Below, piece after piece: positions 34,091 through 45,040 of a DNA stretch of 64,000 nt. The notes below the pieces were generated by a model that saw nothing but the letters and a program-made list of their open reading frames with translations, made no database searches and was not told the origin of the DNA. Source of the stretch: Triticum aestivum (Eukaryota > Streptophyta > Magnoliopsida > Poales > Poaceae); the NCBI RefSeq assembly GCF_018294505.1, contig NC_057811.1, positions 408,481,452-408,545,451 of the forward strand. The letters run 5' to 3'. The translations under genes and the position numbers were made by a program. Position 1 is the stretch's first letter. The number at the start of each line of letters is the position of its first letter.

Positions 34091-37000
34091 AACTCTTCTG
34101 CCTGGACTGGGCTACCTTGAGCCTATCGCGAATCAACCTCACTTTCTGTTCAGACTCCTTAATCAAATCTGGTCCAAACAACTGACGGTCTCCAACTTCG
34201 TCCCATAACAACGGTGTTCTACACCTCCTTCCGTACAAGGCTTCGAAAGGGGCCATCTTCAAACTGGTTTGATAACTGTTGTTATAAGAAAACTCCGCAT
34301 ATGGCAAATTGTCGTCCCAACTAGATCCATAATCTAGTGCACATGCTCTCAACATGTCCTCCAAAATCTGGTTGACTCTCTCGGTCTGTCCATCTGTCTG
34401 CGGGTGAAAAGCTGTACTAAATTCCAGCCTGGTTCCCAATGTTTCATGTAACTGCTTCCAAAACTTCGAGGTAAATTGGGTTCCTCTGTCTGATACAATG
34501 GTCCTCGGAACTCCATGCAAACATACGATCCTGGTCATGTATATCTTTGCCAACTTAGCACTGGTGTAAGTGGTCTTCACTGGAATGAAATGAGCCACTT
34601 TCGTCAAACGGTCGACTACAACCCATATCGAGTCATAGCCTGAACGAGTCCTGGGTAATCCTGTGATAAAATCCATGCCTATTTTATCCCACTTCCATTC
34701 GGGTATCGGCAATGGTTGTAGCAATCCTGCTGGCTTCTGATGCTCTGCCTTCACTCTCTGACATACATCACAAACTGCTACATATTCCGCAATATCCTTC
34801 TTCATTCCGGTCCACCAGAAAGTATTCTTCAAATCCAAATACATCTTGGTATTCCCTGGGTGAATCGAGTACGGTGAATCATGGGCTTCTTGCAAAATCA
34901 ACTTCCTGATCTCCGGATCATTTGGCACATATACGCGGTCCTCAAACCATAAGGTATCGTGCTCATCCTCACGAAATCCCTTGGCTTTTCCTTTGCTCAT
35001 CTTCTCCTTTATCTCTTCAATCTCCTTGTCTGTCTTCTGAGCTTCTCTGATCCTTTCCATCAAGGTAGACTGAATCTCCAATGTCGCTAAATAGCCTCTT
35101 GGGACTATCTCCAAACATAGCTCGCGAAGGTCCTCGGCTAACTCCTGAGGTAACTCTCCTGTCATGAGGGTGTTGACATGACTCTTGCGGCTCAACGCGT
35201 CTGCTACTACGTTAGCCTTTCCAGGGTGATAATGCAATCTCATATCATAATCTTTAATGAGCTCCAACCATCTCCTCTGTCTGAGATTTAACTCCTTCTG
35301 CGTGAAAATATACTTCAAACTCTTGTGATCCGTGTACACCTCACAATGGTTTCCGATGAGAAAATGTCTCCATGTCTTCAATGCATGCACCACGGCTGCT
35401 AATTCCAAATCATGCGTAGCATAATTCTTCTCATGGGGTTTAAGTTGTCGTGAAGCATATGACACAACTCTTCCTTCCTGCATAAGCACTGCTCCAAGTC
35501 CTCGACGAGAAGCGTCGCAATAAACTTCATAGTCCTTGCGTTGATCTAGCAGAATCAACACTGGTGAGGTAACCAATCGTTTCTTCAACTCCTGGAAACT
35601 AGCTTCACACTCCTCAGTCCAATTGAATTTGGTGTCCTTCTTCAATAGCTCAGTCATGGGCTTAGCAATCTTCGAGAAATTCTCGATGAATCTCCGGTAG
35701 TATCCTGCAAGTCCAAGAAAACTCCGGATTTCTCCAACTGTCGTGGGTGATTCCCAACTTGTCACTGTGTCAACCTTGGCAGGGTCTACTGCTATTCCTT
35801 CTCTAGAAATAACATGTCCAAGGAATCTAACTTCCTTCAGCCAAAATTCACACTTGCTGAACTTGGCATATAACTGATGTTCTCGGAGCTTCTCAAGTAC
35901 CAATCGTAAATGCTCCTCATGCTCTTCCTCGTCTTTGGAAAAGATTAAAATATCATCAATGAACACCACGACGAACTTATCCAAAAACTCCATAAACACT
36001 TTGTTCATCAGGTTCATGAAATAGGCAGGTGCGTTAGTCAGACCAAATGACATAACGGTATACTCATACAATCCATATCTGGTGGTAAAAGCCGTCTTGG
36101 GTATATCCTGCTCTCGAATCTTTAACTGATGGTATCCTGATCGTAGATCGATCTTGGAAAATACTTTAGCTCCTTGTAGGCGGTCAAACAAATCATTGAT
36201 CATCGGCAGTGGGTACTTGTTTTTGATGGTCACTTCATTCAATCCTCGGTAATCAACAACCATCCTCAGCGATCCATCTTTCTTCTCCACTAGAAGTACT
36301 GGTGATCCCCAAGGTGACGAACTTGGGCGAATATAGCCTTTATCCAGTAACTCCTTGATCTGCTTCTTAATTTCCTCCAAATCCTTTGCGGGCATCCTGT
36401 ACGGTCTCTTAGATATTGGCCCTGTGCCTGGCAAAAGTTCAATCAAGAACTCAATGTCTCTATCTGGTGGCATGCCTGGCAACTCTTCTGGAAATACATC
36501 CGGATAATCCTTCACCACTGGTACTTCCTCCTGTACAACTCCTGATAAGGAATTTACTTGAGTCCTCTTCGGCATATGCCGGGATACATACTTGATCCTT
36601 TTTCCTTCCGGGGTGGTAAGCAAAATCGTCTTGCTGGCACAATCGATGTTTCCTCCATACAACGATAGCCAATCCATTCCCAAAATCACATCCAAACCTT
36701 GCGATTCCAAAACAATGAGGTCTGAGGGGAAAACATGCCTTCCAATGGCCAATGGTATCTGAAAACATCCTTGGGTTGCCATATACTCTGCTCCTGGCGA
36801 GGTTACTAACATAGGGGTTTTGAGAACTTGGGTGGACATCTTAAACTTATTCACGAATCCCCTTGATATGTATGAATGCGATGCACCAGTATCGAAAAGA
36901 ACGGTTGCAGTAAATGACTTAACCAAAAACTTACCTATTACTGCATCAGGCTGAGCTTCAACCTCCTCCACGCTCACGTGGTTCACATGTCCTTTGTTGA

Positions 37001-37973
37001 ACGGGTTCGGCTTCTTCCCAGAGCTTCCATTGCCATTTCCATTTTGGGCTTCAGGACAATCAGTTGCATAATGTCCAGTCTTCTGGCACTTGAAACAAGT
37101 AATGTGACTTAGATCCCTCTTGGTTGGGGTAGATGGGTTGGTGCGGTTCTGTCCGTTGCCTCCTCCATTCCCATTACCATTCTTGGAGCCATTATGGTTG
37201 TGCGAACTACCTCCTCCATGGGTATGCTGAAACTGTCCTCCCGGCTTCGGGGTAAATCGTGGCTTCTGCTGAGCTCCAGAATTGTACTTCCCTTGTCCAT
37301 ACTTCCTCTTACGGTTTTCAATCTGCTGTTGCTTCCCTTCAATCATGAGAGCTCTATCTACCAGCTCCTGGTAGTTGTTGAAGGTTGCTACCATCAACTG
37401 CATACTCAGTTCATCATTCAGTCCTTCCAAAAATTTCTCCTGCTTGGCAGCATCTGTAGCAACGTCATCTGGTGCATAACGTGCTAACTTACTGAAATCC
37501 TCCACATACTGGCCTACGGTGCGTCCTCCTTGGCGTAGGTTGCGAAACTCACGCTTCTTCATAGCCATAACTCCTTCTGAAACATGAGCTGTACGGAAAG
37601 CTTGCTGAAACTGGTCCCATGTGACAGTGTCAATAGGGTGCATGGCTGTATAATTCTCCCACCATGATGCTGCGGGTCCATCAAGCTGATGTGCGGCAAA
37701 ACGCACTCTTTCCGCATCTGTGCATCCTGCAGTGGTCAACTCCCTTCCAACTTTGCGGAGCCAATCATCTGCTACAATCGGCTCGGTGCTACTGGAAAAC
37801 ACCGGCGGGTTTAGCCTTAAGAAACGGGCTAACTGATCAACAGGTGGTGGTGGTGGGTTGTTGTTGTTGTTGCCTTGGTTCTGCACTAACACTTGCATCA
37901 GGGCATTCTGTTGCTGAATCAACTGGGTGATCTCTGGCAGGAAAACAAATCCGGTGTCGCGTCTCGGAGGCAT
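33993..37973 (-). CDS. Tekay gag-pol polyprotein (gag, PR, RT, RNase H, INT; C-terminus shifted)
   Basis: An open frame of 1326 codons starting [12 protein letters not shown]. Visible in order: gag with a CCHC knuckle ([14 protein letters not shown], about 293-306), protease DTGAS at about 361, reverse transcriptase with MVVDYRGLN and FIDDILIF (near 680), RNase H with [13 protein letters not shown] and TDHKSLKYI, integrase zinc region ([14 protein letters not shown]) and the DDE core [16 protein letters not shown] and [11 protein letters not shown]. All these catalytic residues look intact. The last 30 or so residues after SYADSKRK are out-of-frame. The start is the first ATG after the primer binding site apart from the extra ORF upstream. 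Together these make virus-like particles, copy the RNA and insert the DNA. Confidence 0.95.
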   Translation of the reverse strand: MPPRRDTGFVFLPEITQLIQQQNALMQVLVQNQGNNNNNPPPPPVDQLARFLRLNPPVFSSSTEPIVADDWLRKVGRELTTAGCTDAERVRFAAHQLDGPAASWWENYTAMHPIDTVTWDQFQQAFRTAHVSEGVMAMKKREFRNLRQGGRTVGQYVEDFSKLARYAPDDVATDAAKQEKFLEGLNDELSMQLMVATFNNYQELVDRALMIEGKQQQIENRKRKYGQGKYNSGAQQKPRFTPKPGGQFQHTHGGGSSHNHNGSKNGNGNGGGNGQNRTNPSTPTKRDLSHITCFKCQKTGHYATDCPEAQNGNGNGSSGKKPNPFNKGHVNHVSVEEVEAQPDAVIGKFLVKSFTATVLFDTGASHSYISRGFVNKFKMSTQVLKTPMLVTSPGAEYMATQGCFQIPLAIGRHVFPSDLIVLESQGLDVILGMDWLSLYGGNIDCASKTILLTTPEGKRIKYVSRHMPKRTQVNSLSGVVQEEVPVVKDYPDVFPEELPGMPPDRDIEFLIELLPGTGPISKRPYRMPAKDLEEIKKQIKELLDKGYIRPSSSPWGSPVLLVEKKDGSLRMVVDYRGLNEVTIKNKYPLPMINDLFDRLQGAKVFSKIDLRSGYHQLKIREQDIPKTAFTTRYGLYEYTVMSFGLTNAPAYFMNLMNKVFMEFLDKFVVVFIDDILIFSKDEEEHEEHLRLVLEKLREHQLYAKFSKCEFWLKEVRFLGHVISREGIAVDPAKVDTVTSWESPTTVGEIRSFLGLAGYYRRFIENFSKIAKPMTELLKKDTKFNWTEECEASFQELKKRLVTSPVLILLDQRKDYEVYCDASRRGLGAVLMQEGRVVSYASRQLKPHEKNYATHDLELAAVVHALKTWRHFLIGNHCEVYTDHKSLKYIFTQKELNLRQRRWLELIKDYDMRLHYHPGKANVVADALSRKSHVNTLMTGELPQELAEDLRELCLEIVPRGYLATLEIQSTLMERIREAQKTDKEIEEIKEKMSKGKAKGFREDEHDTLWFEDRVYVPNDPEIRKLILQEAHDSPYSIHPGNTKMYLDLKNTFWWTGMKKDIAEYVAVCDVCQRVKAEHQKPAGLLQPLPIPEWKWDKIGMDFITGLPRTRSGYDSIWVVVDRLTKVAHFIPVKTTYTSAKLAKIYMTRIVCLHGVPRTIVSDRGTQFTSKFWKQLHETLGTRLEFSTAFHPQTDGQTERVNQILEDMLRACALDYGSSWDDNLPYAEFSYNNSYQTSLKMAPFEALYGRRCRTPLLWDEVGDRQLFGPDLIKESEQKVRLIRDRLKVAQSRQKSYADSKRKGDSSRSRRPSVSSSITTSRSEALWS

Positions 37974-38154
37974 CTGATAGGTTTAGAAAAGATGAGAGTT
38001 AAGAATAGAATGAGGTCTAGAGAGAAAACACTACCCATATGCTCATGAGACAAATACAATCAATATCACTCAATCAATTCAAACAAGACAAAACAATCGA
38101 TCTAACTAGCGTTACAAAGTGCTTGAACTATACTATTGAATGGGGGGAAAACTA

Positions 38155-38904
38155 CTACTGATATGGTGGTCTACTAGAAATTCTGATCCGTTGAAGACTC
38201 CATGATGTCTGCTCCAGCTTCATCAACAAGTCATCTTCACTTGGTTCCGAGTCGGTGTCGTCGATGATGATGTAGTTATCCGGACAAGTGCATTCGTCGA
38301 CTTCTGCTTTTGGCACTGGATTTCCCATGAATACTCCAATCTTCTTCTCCAGGTCGTCATTCTTCCCTACTAGTGCGTTGATTTCCTCCAAATAATCCTC
38401 GCGTGTAGCCTTGAGTTCTTCTTGGAGCTCCTTGATCTTGGTTAATGCCTTCTTCAGTTCTTCCTTGTCCGTGCACATCTGGTTCTCCTGGCGACGAATA
38501 TGTTGGTTTTGCTCCTGGATGAAAGCTGCAATTGATCCATCCTTCTTGGTTCTGATCATCTCCCATTGCGCGTCTCGGCGTCCACAAATTTGGTAAATTG
38601 TATCCTTAAGCTCCTGGTGGTAGACTTCTCCAATGCGTCCCATGGCGATGTGTGCGGCCATGCTCTTCCCTAAACTCCAGGTTGGTGCTTCGAAAACCAA
38701 TCTTATGGGTTCAGTAACTGGCACAAACGTCCTTCCTGGAATGTGAACTTGAATCTTCCAGCTCTCCTCTTCGGGTAATGTGGCGTTGTAGGTTCCGGTG
38801 ATGCTTGGTATTCCTATGTTCAAGTACTTGGTGACTTCCTTCAAGTGTCGACCAAACGGCGTGTCTTCATCTGGTTGCATGAACTTGCTCCTTGCATCCG
38901 CCAT
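38155..38904 (-). CDS. extra leader ORF of the Tekay element, function unknown
   Basis: An intact frame of 249 codons lies between the primer binding site and gag, in the same direction as gag-pol and 181 bases before it. The first half is globular: FGRHLKEVTKYLNIGIPSIT, then ESWKIQVHIPGRTFVPVTEP and EAPTWSLGKSMAAHIAMGRI. The second half, about residues 146-192, is a coiled coil (ELKKALTKIKELQEELKATR). The tail is acidic (IIIDDTDSEPSEDD). I recall similar proteins from grass retrotransposon leaders, but know no function. The globular part faintly resembles a double-stranded RNA binding fold by pattern only; that is a guess. It is intact while pol's end is broken. Confidence 0.75.
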   Translation of the reverse strand: MADARSKFMQPDEDTPFGRHLKEVTKYLNIGIPSITGTYNATLPEEESWKIQVHIPGRTFVPVTEPIRLVFEAPTWSLGKSMAAHIAMGRIGEVYHQELKDTIYQICGRRDAQWEMIRTKKDGSIAAFIQEQNQHIRRQENQMCTDKEELKKALTKIKELQEELKATREDYLEEINALVGKNDDLEKKIGVFMGNPVPKAEVDECTCPDNYIIIDDTDSEPSEDDLLMKLEQTSWSLQRIRISSRPPYQ

Positions 38905-38999
38905 TCCTAAAAGATTAGAAAGTGGAGAGGGGTCAGAAATGAGAAGAGAGAAGCTTTCCAGGGCTTAAGCTTAGTGGTCGTGTCCTACAGTCAGCGTGT

Positions 39000-39011
39000 G
39001 CTCTGATACCA
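39000..39011 (-). other. primer binding site, tRNA-iMet type
   Basis: The minus strand just inside the 5' LTR reads TGGTATCAGAGC, complementary to the 3' end of initiator methionine tRNA. Confidence 0.88.
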
Positions 39012-39015
39012 ACTT

Positions 39016-41770
39016 TGTAGCGACCAGACCTCAAATGGTCTGTGCTGCTGTGCACCAGTGTCATCCCTGGATCAGTAATGCTGACACGCACAGTACAAAT
39101 GGAGGATTTATAACAGAGTAGCAATCACACACTTATTACATCGAATATCTCCGAAGAGATTAAGTATGATAAATATGGCTTAAGGCCATCTAATACGATA
39201 ACAGCGGAAGACTTGGAAGATAAGTGAGTCCATCAACTCCAGCGGCATCACTGAGTATAAGACCACGACCTAAGGCACCTTACTCGTCGTCTGAAAAGTC
39301 TGCAACATGAAACGTTGCAGCCCGAAAACGGGTCAGCACATAGAATATGCTGGCAATGTAACACATAGAGAATAATGAACAATAATAATGCTATACTACA
39401 TGCATATATGGCTGGTGGAAAGCTCTATGGTTAAAGTTTTGCGAAAAGCCAATTTTTCCCTACTACAAAGGAATAAATTTTATTTAACTATCAGGGTGGT
39501 TGTGAAACATTGAGAAGGTACCTCCAACTCAATCCCAATTAAGTGTCATCATTAACCCAACAAAATTAATTAAAAGTAATATGGTGATGAGATTCAAATG
39601 ATAATCCAGGTACTAGATACTCAAGTTGTCCATAACCGGGGACACGGCTAACCATGATTAGTTTGTACACTCTACAGAGGTTTGTGCACTTTTCCCCACA
39701 AGACTCGATCGCCTCCGTTTTACTTCTCGCACTACATGGTGTTTGAGAAACGGATGACCGAGACACAGACTTTCAGAAACAATCACTCTTTACTCTGGAT
39801 GGACCGGTACACCTACTTTCCCCTACATCTGCTAGCCCACCTCTTCAAGAGATCTTGTAACCTACTCAACTATGCTAGAGCCCATAATAGCTTGTGGCTG
39901 CACACGGAAGTTTCTAGCATGAACAATCTTATGATCCCTTTGAGCCTGGGTGGCGGACCTTATAAAATCAGACAACACTGGGTTCTCCAGGTGCCTCAAT
40001 CCACCCAGATGTGAGTTTTAGTTGCCACCTTAAGTTGAACCATTATTAAACATCTCACATCTGTCATGAATATCTCTCAAACCCAATCCACGTCTACGAG
40101 CATAGCATGCAATAATAATAGCAACGTAGAAGTAACTCCCAAGGGTTTGAATGGAAAACAGGTAATAGGTACTACCTCAACTACTTCCCAGTACCCACAA
40201 TTTAAATAGATCCTAATCATGCAATGTTTGAGGAATAGATCTAATGCAATAAAACTGGGTATGGAAGGTATATGATCAAAGTGTTACTTGCCTTGCTGAT
40301 GATCCGCAAAACCTAACGAGTCGAAGTAACAAGCGGCACACTCCGGGTACTCTATCGCAAACAAACAAGCATACAATCAGTACTCATCTAATGCACAGGT
40401 AAAATTCGAATGAAAGATCCAACCAGAAAGTTCAACTTAAGAACTCCGGTTTGCAAAAAGAATCAACTCGAAAGAAGCAACAAAAGTCAAACTGCGAAAG
40501 AAAGAAGCTTCGTTTACTAATCTGGATCTAGGTCAAATTTTACTGTAGCAAAAACTTGTTTGAGTAGGTTAAACGGAAAGAGAATTTCGAGACGAAACTC
40601 TAGGCGCTTGAATCGCCTGATTCCGATAAACGAGCGAGAAGTTACACAGAAACGAAGATTCGATCAGAAATCGAATCTGAGATAATCGCAGAAAAATCCG
40701 ACGAAAAAGAAAAACGGACGAACGGTTAAAGAACGGACGTTCGTTAACAGAGAAAAACCGACGAACGTGTTCGGTAAAACGAACGGTTCGGTGAACGCTC
40801 GCAAAATAACAAAACCGAAAAAAAACCGATCTATGGTTTTTTTTAAAACGAATGGTTTTTTTTTAAAACAAAAACCGGCGACGAACGTGGCGAGGCAGTA
40901 CCTCGTCGGGGGCGGCTCCGGCGGGGCTCCGGCGAGGGCGCGGGGTGCGGCAGGGTGCGGGGCTCGGGGTAGGGCGAGGGGGCGGCTCCGGCGGCGGCAA
41001 ACGGCGGCGGCGGCGGCTCCGAGTGCGGGCGGCGGCGACGGCAAGTGCGGCGGCGGCGGGCGAGGTGAGGGAGAGAGGGGGGGGGGTGCGGGGGTTTATA
41101 AAGGGGGGGGAGCAGCTTGGAGGAGGGGCAAGCTCCGGCGGCGGCAGCACGGACTCCCGTGTCCGCCATGGACACGGCGGCGGCGGCGCGTGCCGTGTGC
41201 GAGGAGGAGAGGGCGCGGGGTGGGTCGGCGGCCTGGCGCGGCTGGGCTCGGCCCGGCGGGCGCGCGCGTAGTTTTTTTTTTTTTTTTTAAAGTTCCACGG
41301 AAAATAATTCACAGAAAAATAAATAAAAGTCAGAAAAATATAAAATAAATTTTCCCCATCTAGTTAGAAAATCTAGAATAGGGTGAACATTGTTTTAACA
41401 TAAAATAAATATTTTGAAAACATGCAATATTTTTAATGCAATAAAAATTGCAAATAAAATCCAAATAAATTCCAATAAATGATTTTAATATTTTTCCTCC
41501 AGTATTTCAATTGTTTTGGAGAAGTCATATTTTCTCCTCTCATTTATTTTTGAGATGAAATATTTTTCCGGAGAGAAAATAATTAAAACCAAAATCCTCG
41601 TCTTATTATTTGATGAAAATCAAATATGAAAATTCAAGAAAATCCCCAACTCTCTCCGAGGGTCCTTGAGTTGCTTAGGATTTATCGAGGATTTGTACAA
41701 ATGCAATAAAACATGATATGCAATGATGATCTATGTATAACATACCAAATTGAAAATTTGGGATGTTACA
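39016..41770 (-). repeat. Tekay element 5' LTR
   Basis: 2755 bases, TGTAGCGACC to GATGTTACA on the plus strand. The promoter is on the minus strand with a TATA box at 41095-41102. Differences from the other LTR are mostly single bases and homopolymer lengths, e.g. the run of T near 41273-41288. Confidence 0.93.
41095..41102 (-). promoter_or_regulatory. TATA box of the Tekay 5' LTR
   Basis: TTTATAAA within CCCTTTATAAACCCC on the minus strand, followed downstream by a GC-rich leader. It would drive the gag-pol RNA. Confidence 0.55.
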
Positions 41771-41775
41771 GTATA

Positions 41776-43514
41776 ATAAAAACTTTTATATAGAGTGCAT
41801 TGAATACTATGATAAGTTTGATACTTGATAGTTGTTTCGAGATATAAAGGTGGTAATGTTAGAGTCATGTTAGTTGGGTAATTGTGGAATTGAGAAATAC
41901 TTGTGTTGAGGATTGCAAGTCCCATAGCATGCACGTATGGTAAACATTGTGTGACAAATTTGAAGCATGGGGTGTTCTTTGATTGCTTTCCTTATGAGTG
42001 GTGGTCGAGGACGAGCGATGGTCTTTTCCTACCAATCTATCCCTCTAGGAGCATGCGCTTAGTGCTTAGTTTTGATGACTTGTAGATTTTTGCAATAAGT
42101 ATGCGAGTTCTTTATGACTAATGTTGAGTCCATGGATTATACGCACTCTCACCCTTCCATCATTGCTAGCCTCTTCGGTACCGTGCATTGCCCTTTCTCA
42201 CCCCGATAGTTGGTGCAAACTTCACCGGTGCATCAAAACCCTGTGATATGATATGCTCTATCACACATAAGCCTCCTTATATCTTCCTCAAAACAGCCAC
42301 CATACCTACCTATTATGGCATTTCCATAGCCATTCCGAGATATATTGCCATGCAACTTTCCACCGTTCCTTTTATTATGACACGCTCCATCATTGTCATA
42401 TTGCTTTGCATGATCATGTAGTTGACATCGTATTTGTGGCAAAGCCACCTTCATAATTCTTTCATACATGTCGCTCTTGATTCATTGCATATCCCGGTAC
42501 ACCACCGGAGGCATTCACATAGAGTCATATTTTGTTCTAAGTATCAAATTGTAATTCTTGAGTTGTAAATAAATAGAAGTGTGATGATTTTCATTACTAG
42601 AGCATTGTCTCATGTGAGGAAAGGATGATGGAGACTATGATTCCCCCACAAGTCGGGATGAGACTCCGGACGAAAAAAAAGAGGCCAAAGAAGCACAAAC
42701 AATAAAAATGAGAGAAAAAGAGAGAAGGGACAATGTTACTATCCTTTTTCCACACTCGTGCTTCAAAATAGTACCGTGATCTTCATGATAGAGAGTTTCT
42801 TATTTTGTCACTTTCATATACTAGTGGGAATTTTTCATTATAGAACTTGGCTTGTATATTCCAATGATGGGCTTCCTCAAAATGCCCTAGGTCTTAATGA
42901 GCAAGCAAGTTGGATGCACATCCACTTAGTTTCTTTTGATGAGCTTTCATATATTTATAGCTCTAGTGCATCCGTTGCATGGCAGTCCCTACTCCTCACA
43001 TTGACATCAATTGATGGGCATCTCCATAGCCCGTTGATTAGCCGCGTCAATGGGAGACTTTCTCCTTTTTTGCCTTCTCACATAACCCCCATCATCATAT
43101 GCTATTCCACCCATTGTGCTATGTCCATGGCTTGCGCTCATATATTGCGTAAAAGTTGAAAGAGTTTGAAAAAGCTAAGTATGAAACAATTGCTTGGCTT
43201 GTCATCAGGGTTGTGCATGATGGGAGCATTTTGTGTGACAAAAATGAAGCATGACCAAACTATATGATTTTGTAGGGATAAGCTTTCTTTGGCTATGTTA
43301 TTTTGATAAGACATAATTGCTTGGTTAGCATGCTTGAAGTATTACTATTTTTATGTCAATATTAAAACTTTGTCTAGAATCTTTTGGATCTAAACATTCA
43401 TGACACAATAAAGAGAATTACATTGAAAATTATGTTAGGTAGCATTCCACATAAAAAATTCGGTTTTATCGTTTACCTACACAAGGACGAGCAGGAAGTA
43501 AGCTTGGGGATGCT
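41776..43514 (+). other. noncoding 3' internal part of the gag-pro element, right portion
   Basis: Continues the gag-pro element after the Tekay insertion. No pol motif is found in any frame. It ends with a polypurine tract, GTAAGCTTGGGGATGCT, directly before the LTR. Confidence 0.75.
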
Positions 43515-44397
43515 TGATACGTCTCCAACGTATCTATAATTTTTGATTGATCCATGCCATTATATTATCTGTTTTAGATGTTTAATGGGCTTTAATATAC
43601 CTTTTTATATTAGTTTGGCCTACTAGATTGATCTTTCTTGCAATGGGAGAAGTGCTTAGCTTTGGGTTCAATCTTGCGGTGCTCGATCCCAGTGACAGAA
43701 AGGGAACCGACACGTATTGTATTGTTGCCATCGAGGATAAAAAGATGGGGTTTATATCATATTGCTTGAGTTTATCCCTCTACATCATGTCATCTTGCCT
43801 AATGCGTTACTCCATTCTTATGAACTTAATACTCTCGATGCATGCTGGATAGCGGTCGATGTGTGGAGTAATAGTAATAGATGCAGAATCGTTTCGGTCT
43901 ACTTGACACGGAAGTGATGCCTATATTCATGATCGTTGCCTTAGATATCATCATAATTATGCACTTTTCTATCAATTGCTCGGCAGTAATTTGTTCACCC
44001 ACCGTAATATATGCTATCTTGAGAGAAGCCACTAGTGAAACCTATGCCCCCCGGGTCTATTTTACATCATATTAGTTTATCATCAACTTGCCAATTTCTA
44101 TCGCCGTTTATTTTGCAATCTTTACTTTCCAATCTATACAACAAAAATACCAAAAATATTTATCTTATTATCTTTATCAGATCTCACTTTTGCAAGTGGC
44201 CGTGAAGGGATTGACAACCCCTTTATCGCCTTGGTTGCAAGGTTCTTGATTGTTTGTGCAGGTACTAGGCGATTTGCATGTAGTCTCCTACTGGATTGAT
44301 ACCTTGGTTCTCAAAAACTGAGGGAAATACTTACGCTACTTTGCTGCATCACCCTTTCCTCTTCAAGGGAAAACTAACGCATGCTCAAGAGGTAGCA
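43515..44397 (+). mobile_element. second LTR of the gag-pro element with a 0.7-kb internal deletion
   Basis: Begins TGATACGTCTCCAACG after a polypurine tract and matches the first LTR up to about 43608 (TTTTTATATTA), then jumps to the part corresponding to 26628 onward (GTTTGGCCTACTAG). About 700 bases are missing. A short TTA-like match at the junction suggests deletion by microhomology. It is followed by a primer binding site and gag, so it acts both as the 3' LTR of one unit and the 5' LTR of the next. Confidence 0.85.
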
Positions 44398-44408
44398 AGA
44401 AGGATTTC

Positions 44409-44426
44409 TGGCGCCGTTGCCGGGGA
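44409..44426 (+). other. primer binding site, tRNA-Asp type
   Basis: TGGCGCCGTTGCCGGGGA, 11 bases after the LTR end, complementary to the 3' end of plant tRNA-Asp. Confidence 0.75.
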
Positions 44427-44615
44427 GATATACGCACAAGTCAAGACATACCAAGTACCCATCACAAACTCTTACCCCTCGCATTACATTATTTGCCAAT
44501 TGCCTCTCGTTTTCCTCTCACCCACTTCACCTTTGCCGTTTTATTCGCCCTCTTTCTTCCGCTTCTTTCCGCTTGCTTCTTCTATGCTTGTGTGTTGGAT
44601 TGATTGTTTCTCATG

Positions 44616-45040
44616 ATGGCTTAAGATAATACTAAATTGTGTGACTTTTCCAATACCAACAATAATGATTTTATTAGCACTCCGATTGCTCCTATTACCG
44701 ATGCTAAATCTTGTGAAATTAATGCTGCTCTATTGAATCTTGTCATGAAAGATCAATTTTCTGGCCTTCCTAGTGAAGATGCCGCTACCCATCTAAACAA
44801 CTTCGTTGATTTATGTGATATGCAAAAGAAGAAAGATGTGGATAATGATATTGTTAAATTGAAGCTATTTCCGTTTTCGCTTAGAGATCATGCTAAAACT
44901 TGGTTCTCTTCTTTGCCTAAAAATAGTATTGATTCATGGAATAAGTGCAAAGATGCTTTTATCTCTAAGTATTTTCCTCCTGCTAAGATTATCTCTCTTA
45001 GAAACGATATCATGAATTTTAAGCAACTTGATCATGAGCA
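44616..45040 (+). pseudogene. truncated second gag copy
   Basis: Matches the start of the first gag over about 425 bases. Its third codon is TAA (ATG GCT TAA) where the first copy has CAA, so it cannot start at the normal site. The match stops at ATCATGAGCA (45040) and CACTA sequence follows, so the rest of this unit and any third LTR were lost. Confidence 0.88.

Larger units (their letters stand above)
30859..41770 (-). mobile_element. complete Tekay-type Ty3/gypsy chromovirus
   Basis: A full element of 10.9 kb flanked by GTATA on both sides (30854-30858 and 41771-41775), with LTRs 30859-33573 and 39016-41770. Read on the minus strand the order is 5' LTR, tRNA-iMet type primer binding site, extra ORF, gag-pol, chromodomain, polypurine tract, 3' LTR. 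The two LTRs differ at scattered bases and small indels, roughly 2 percent by eye. Two single-base insertions break the end of pol. Confidence 0.95.

Noticed and set aside
39000..39011. tRNA-like match
   Set aside because: Only 12 bases complementary to a tRNA end; a primer binding site, not a tRNA gene.
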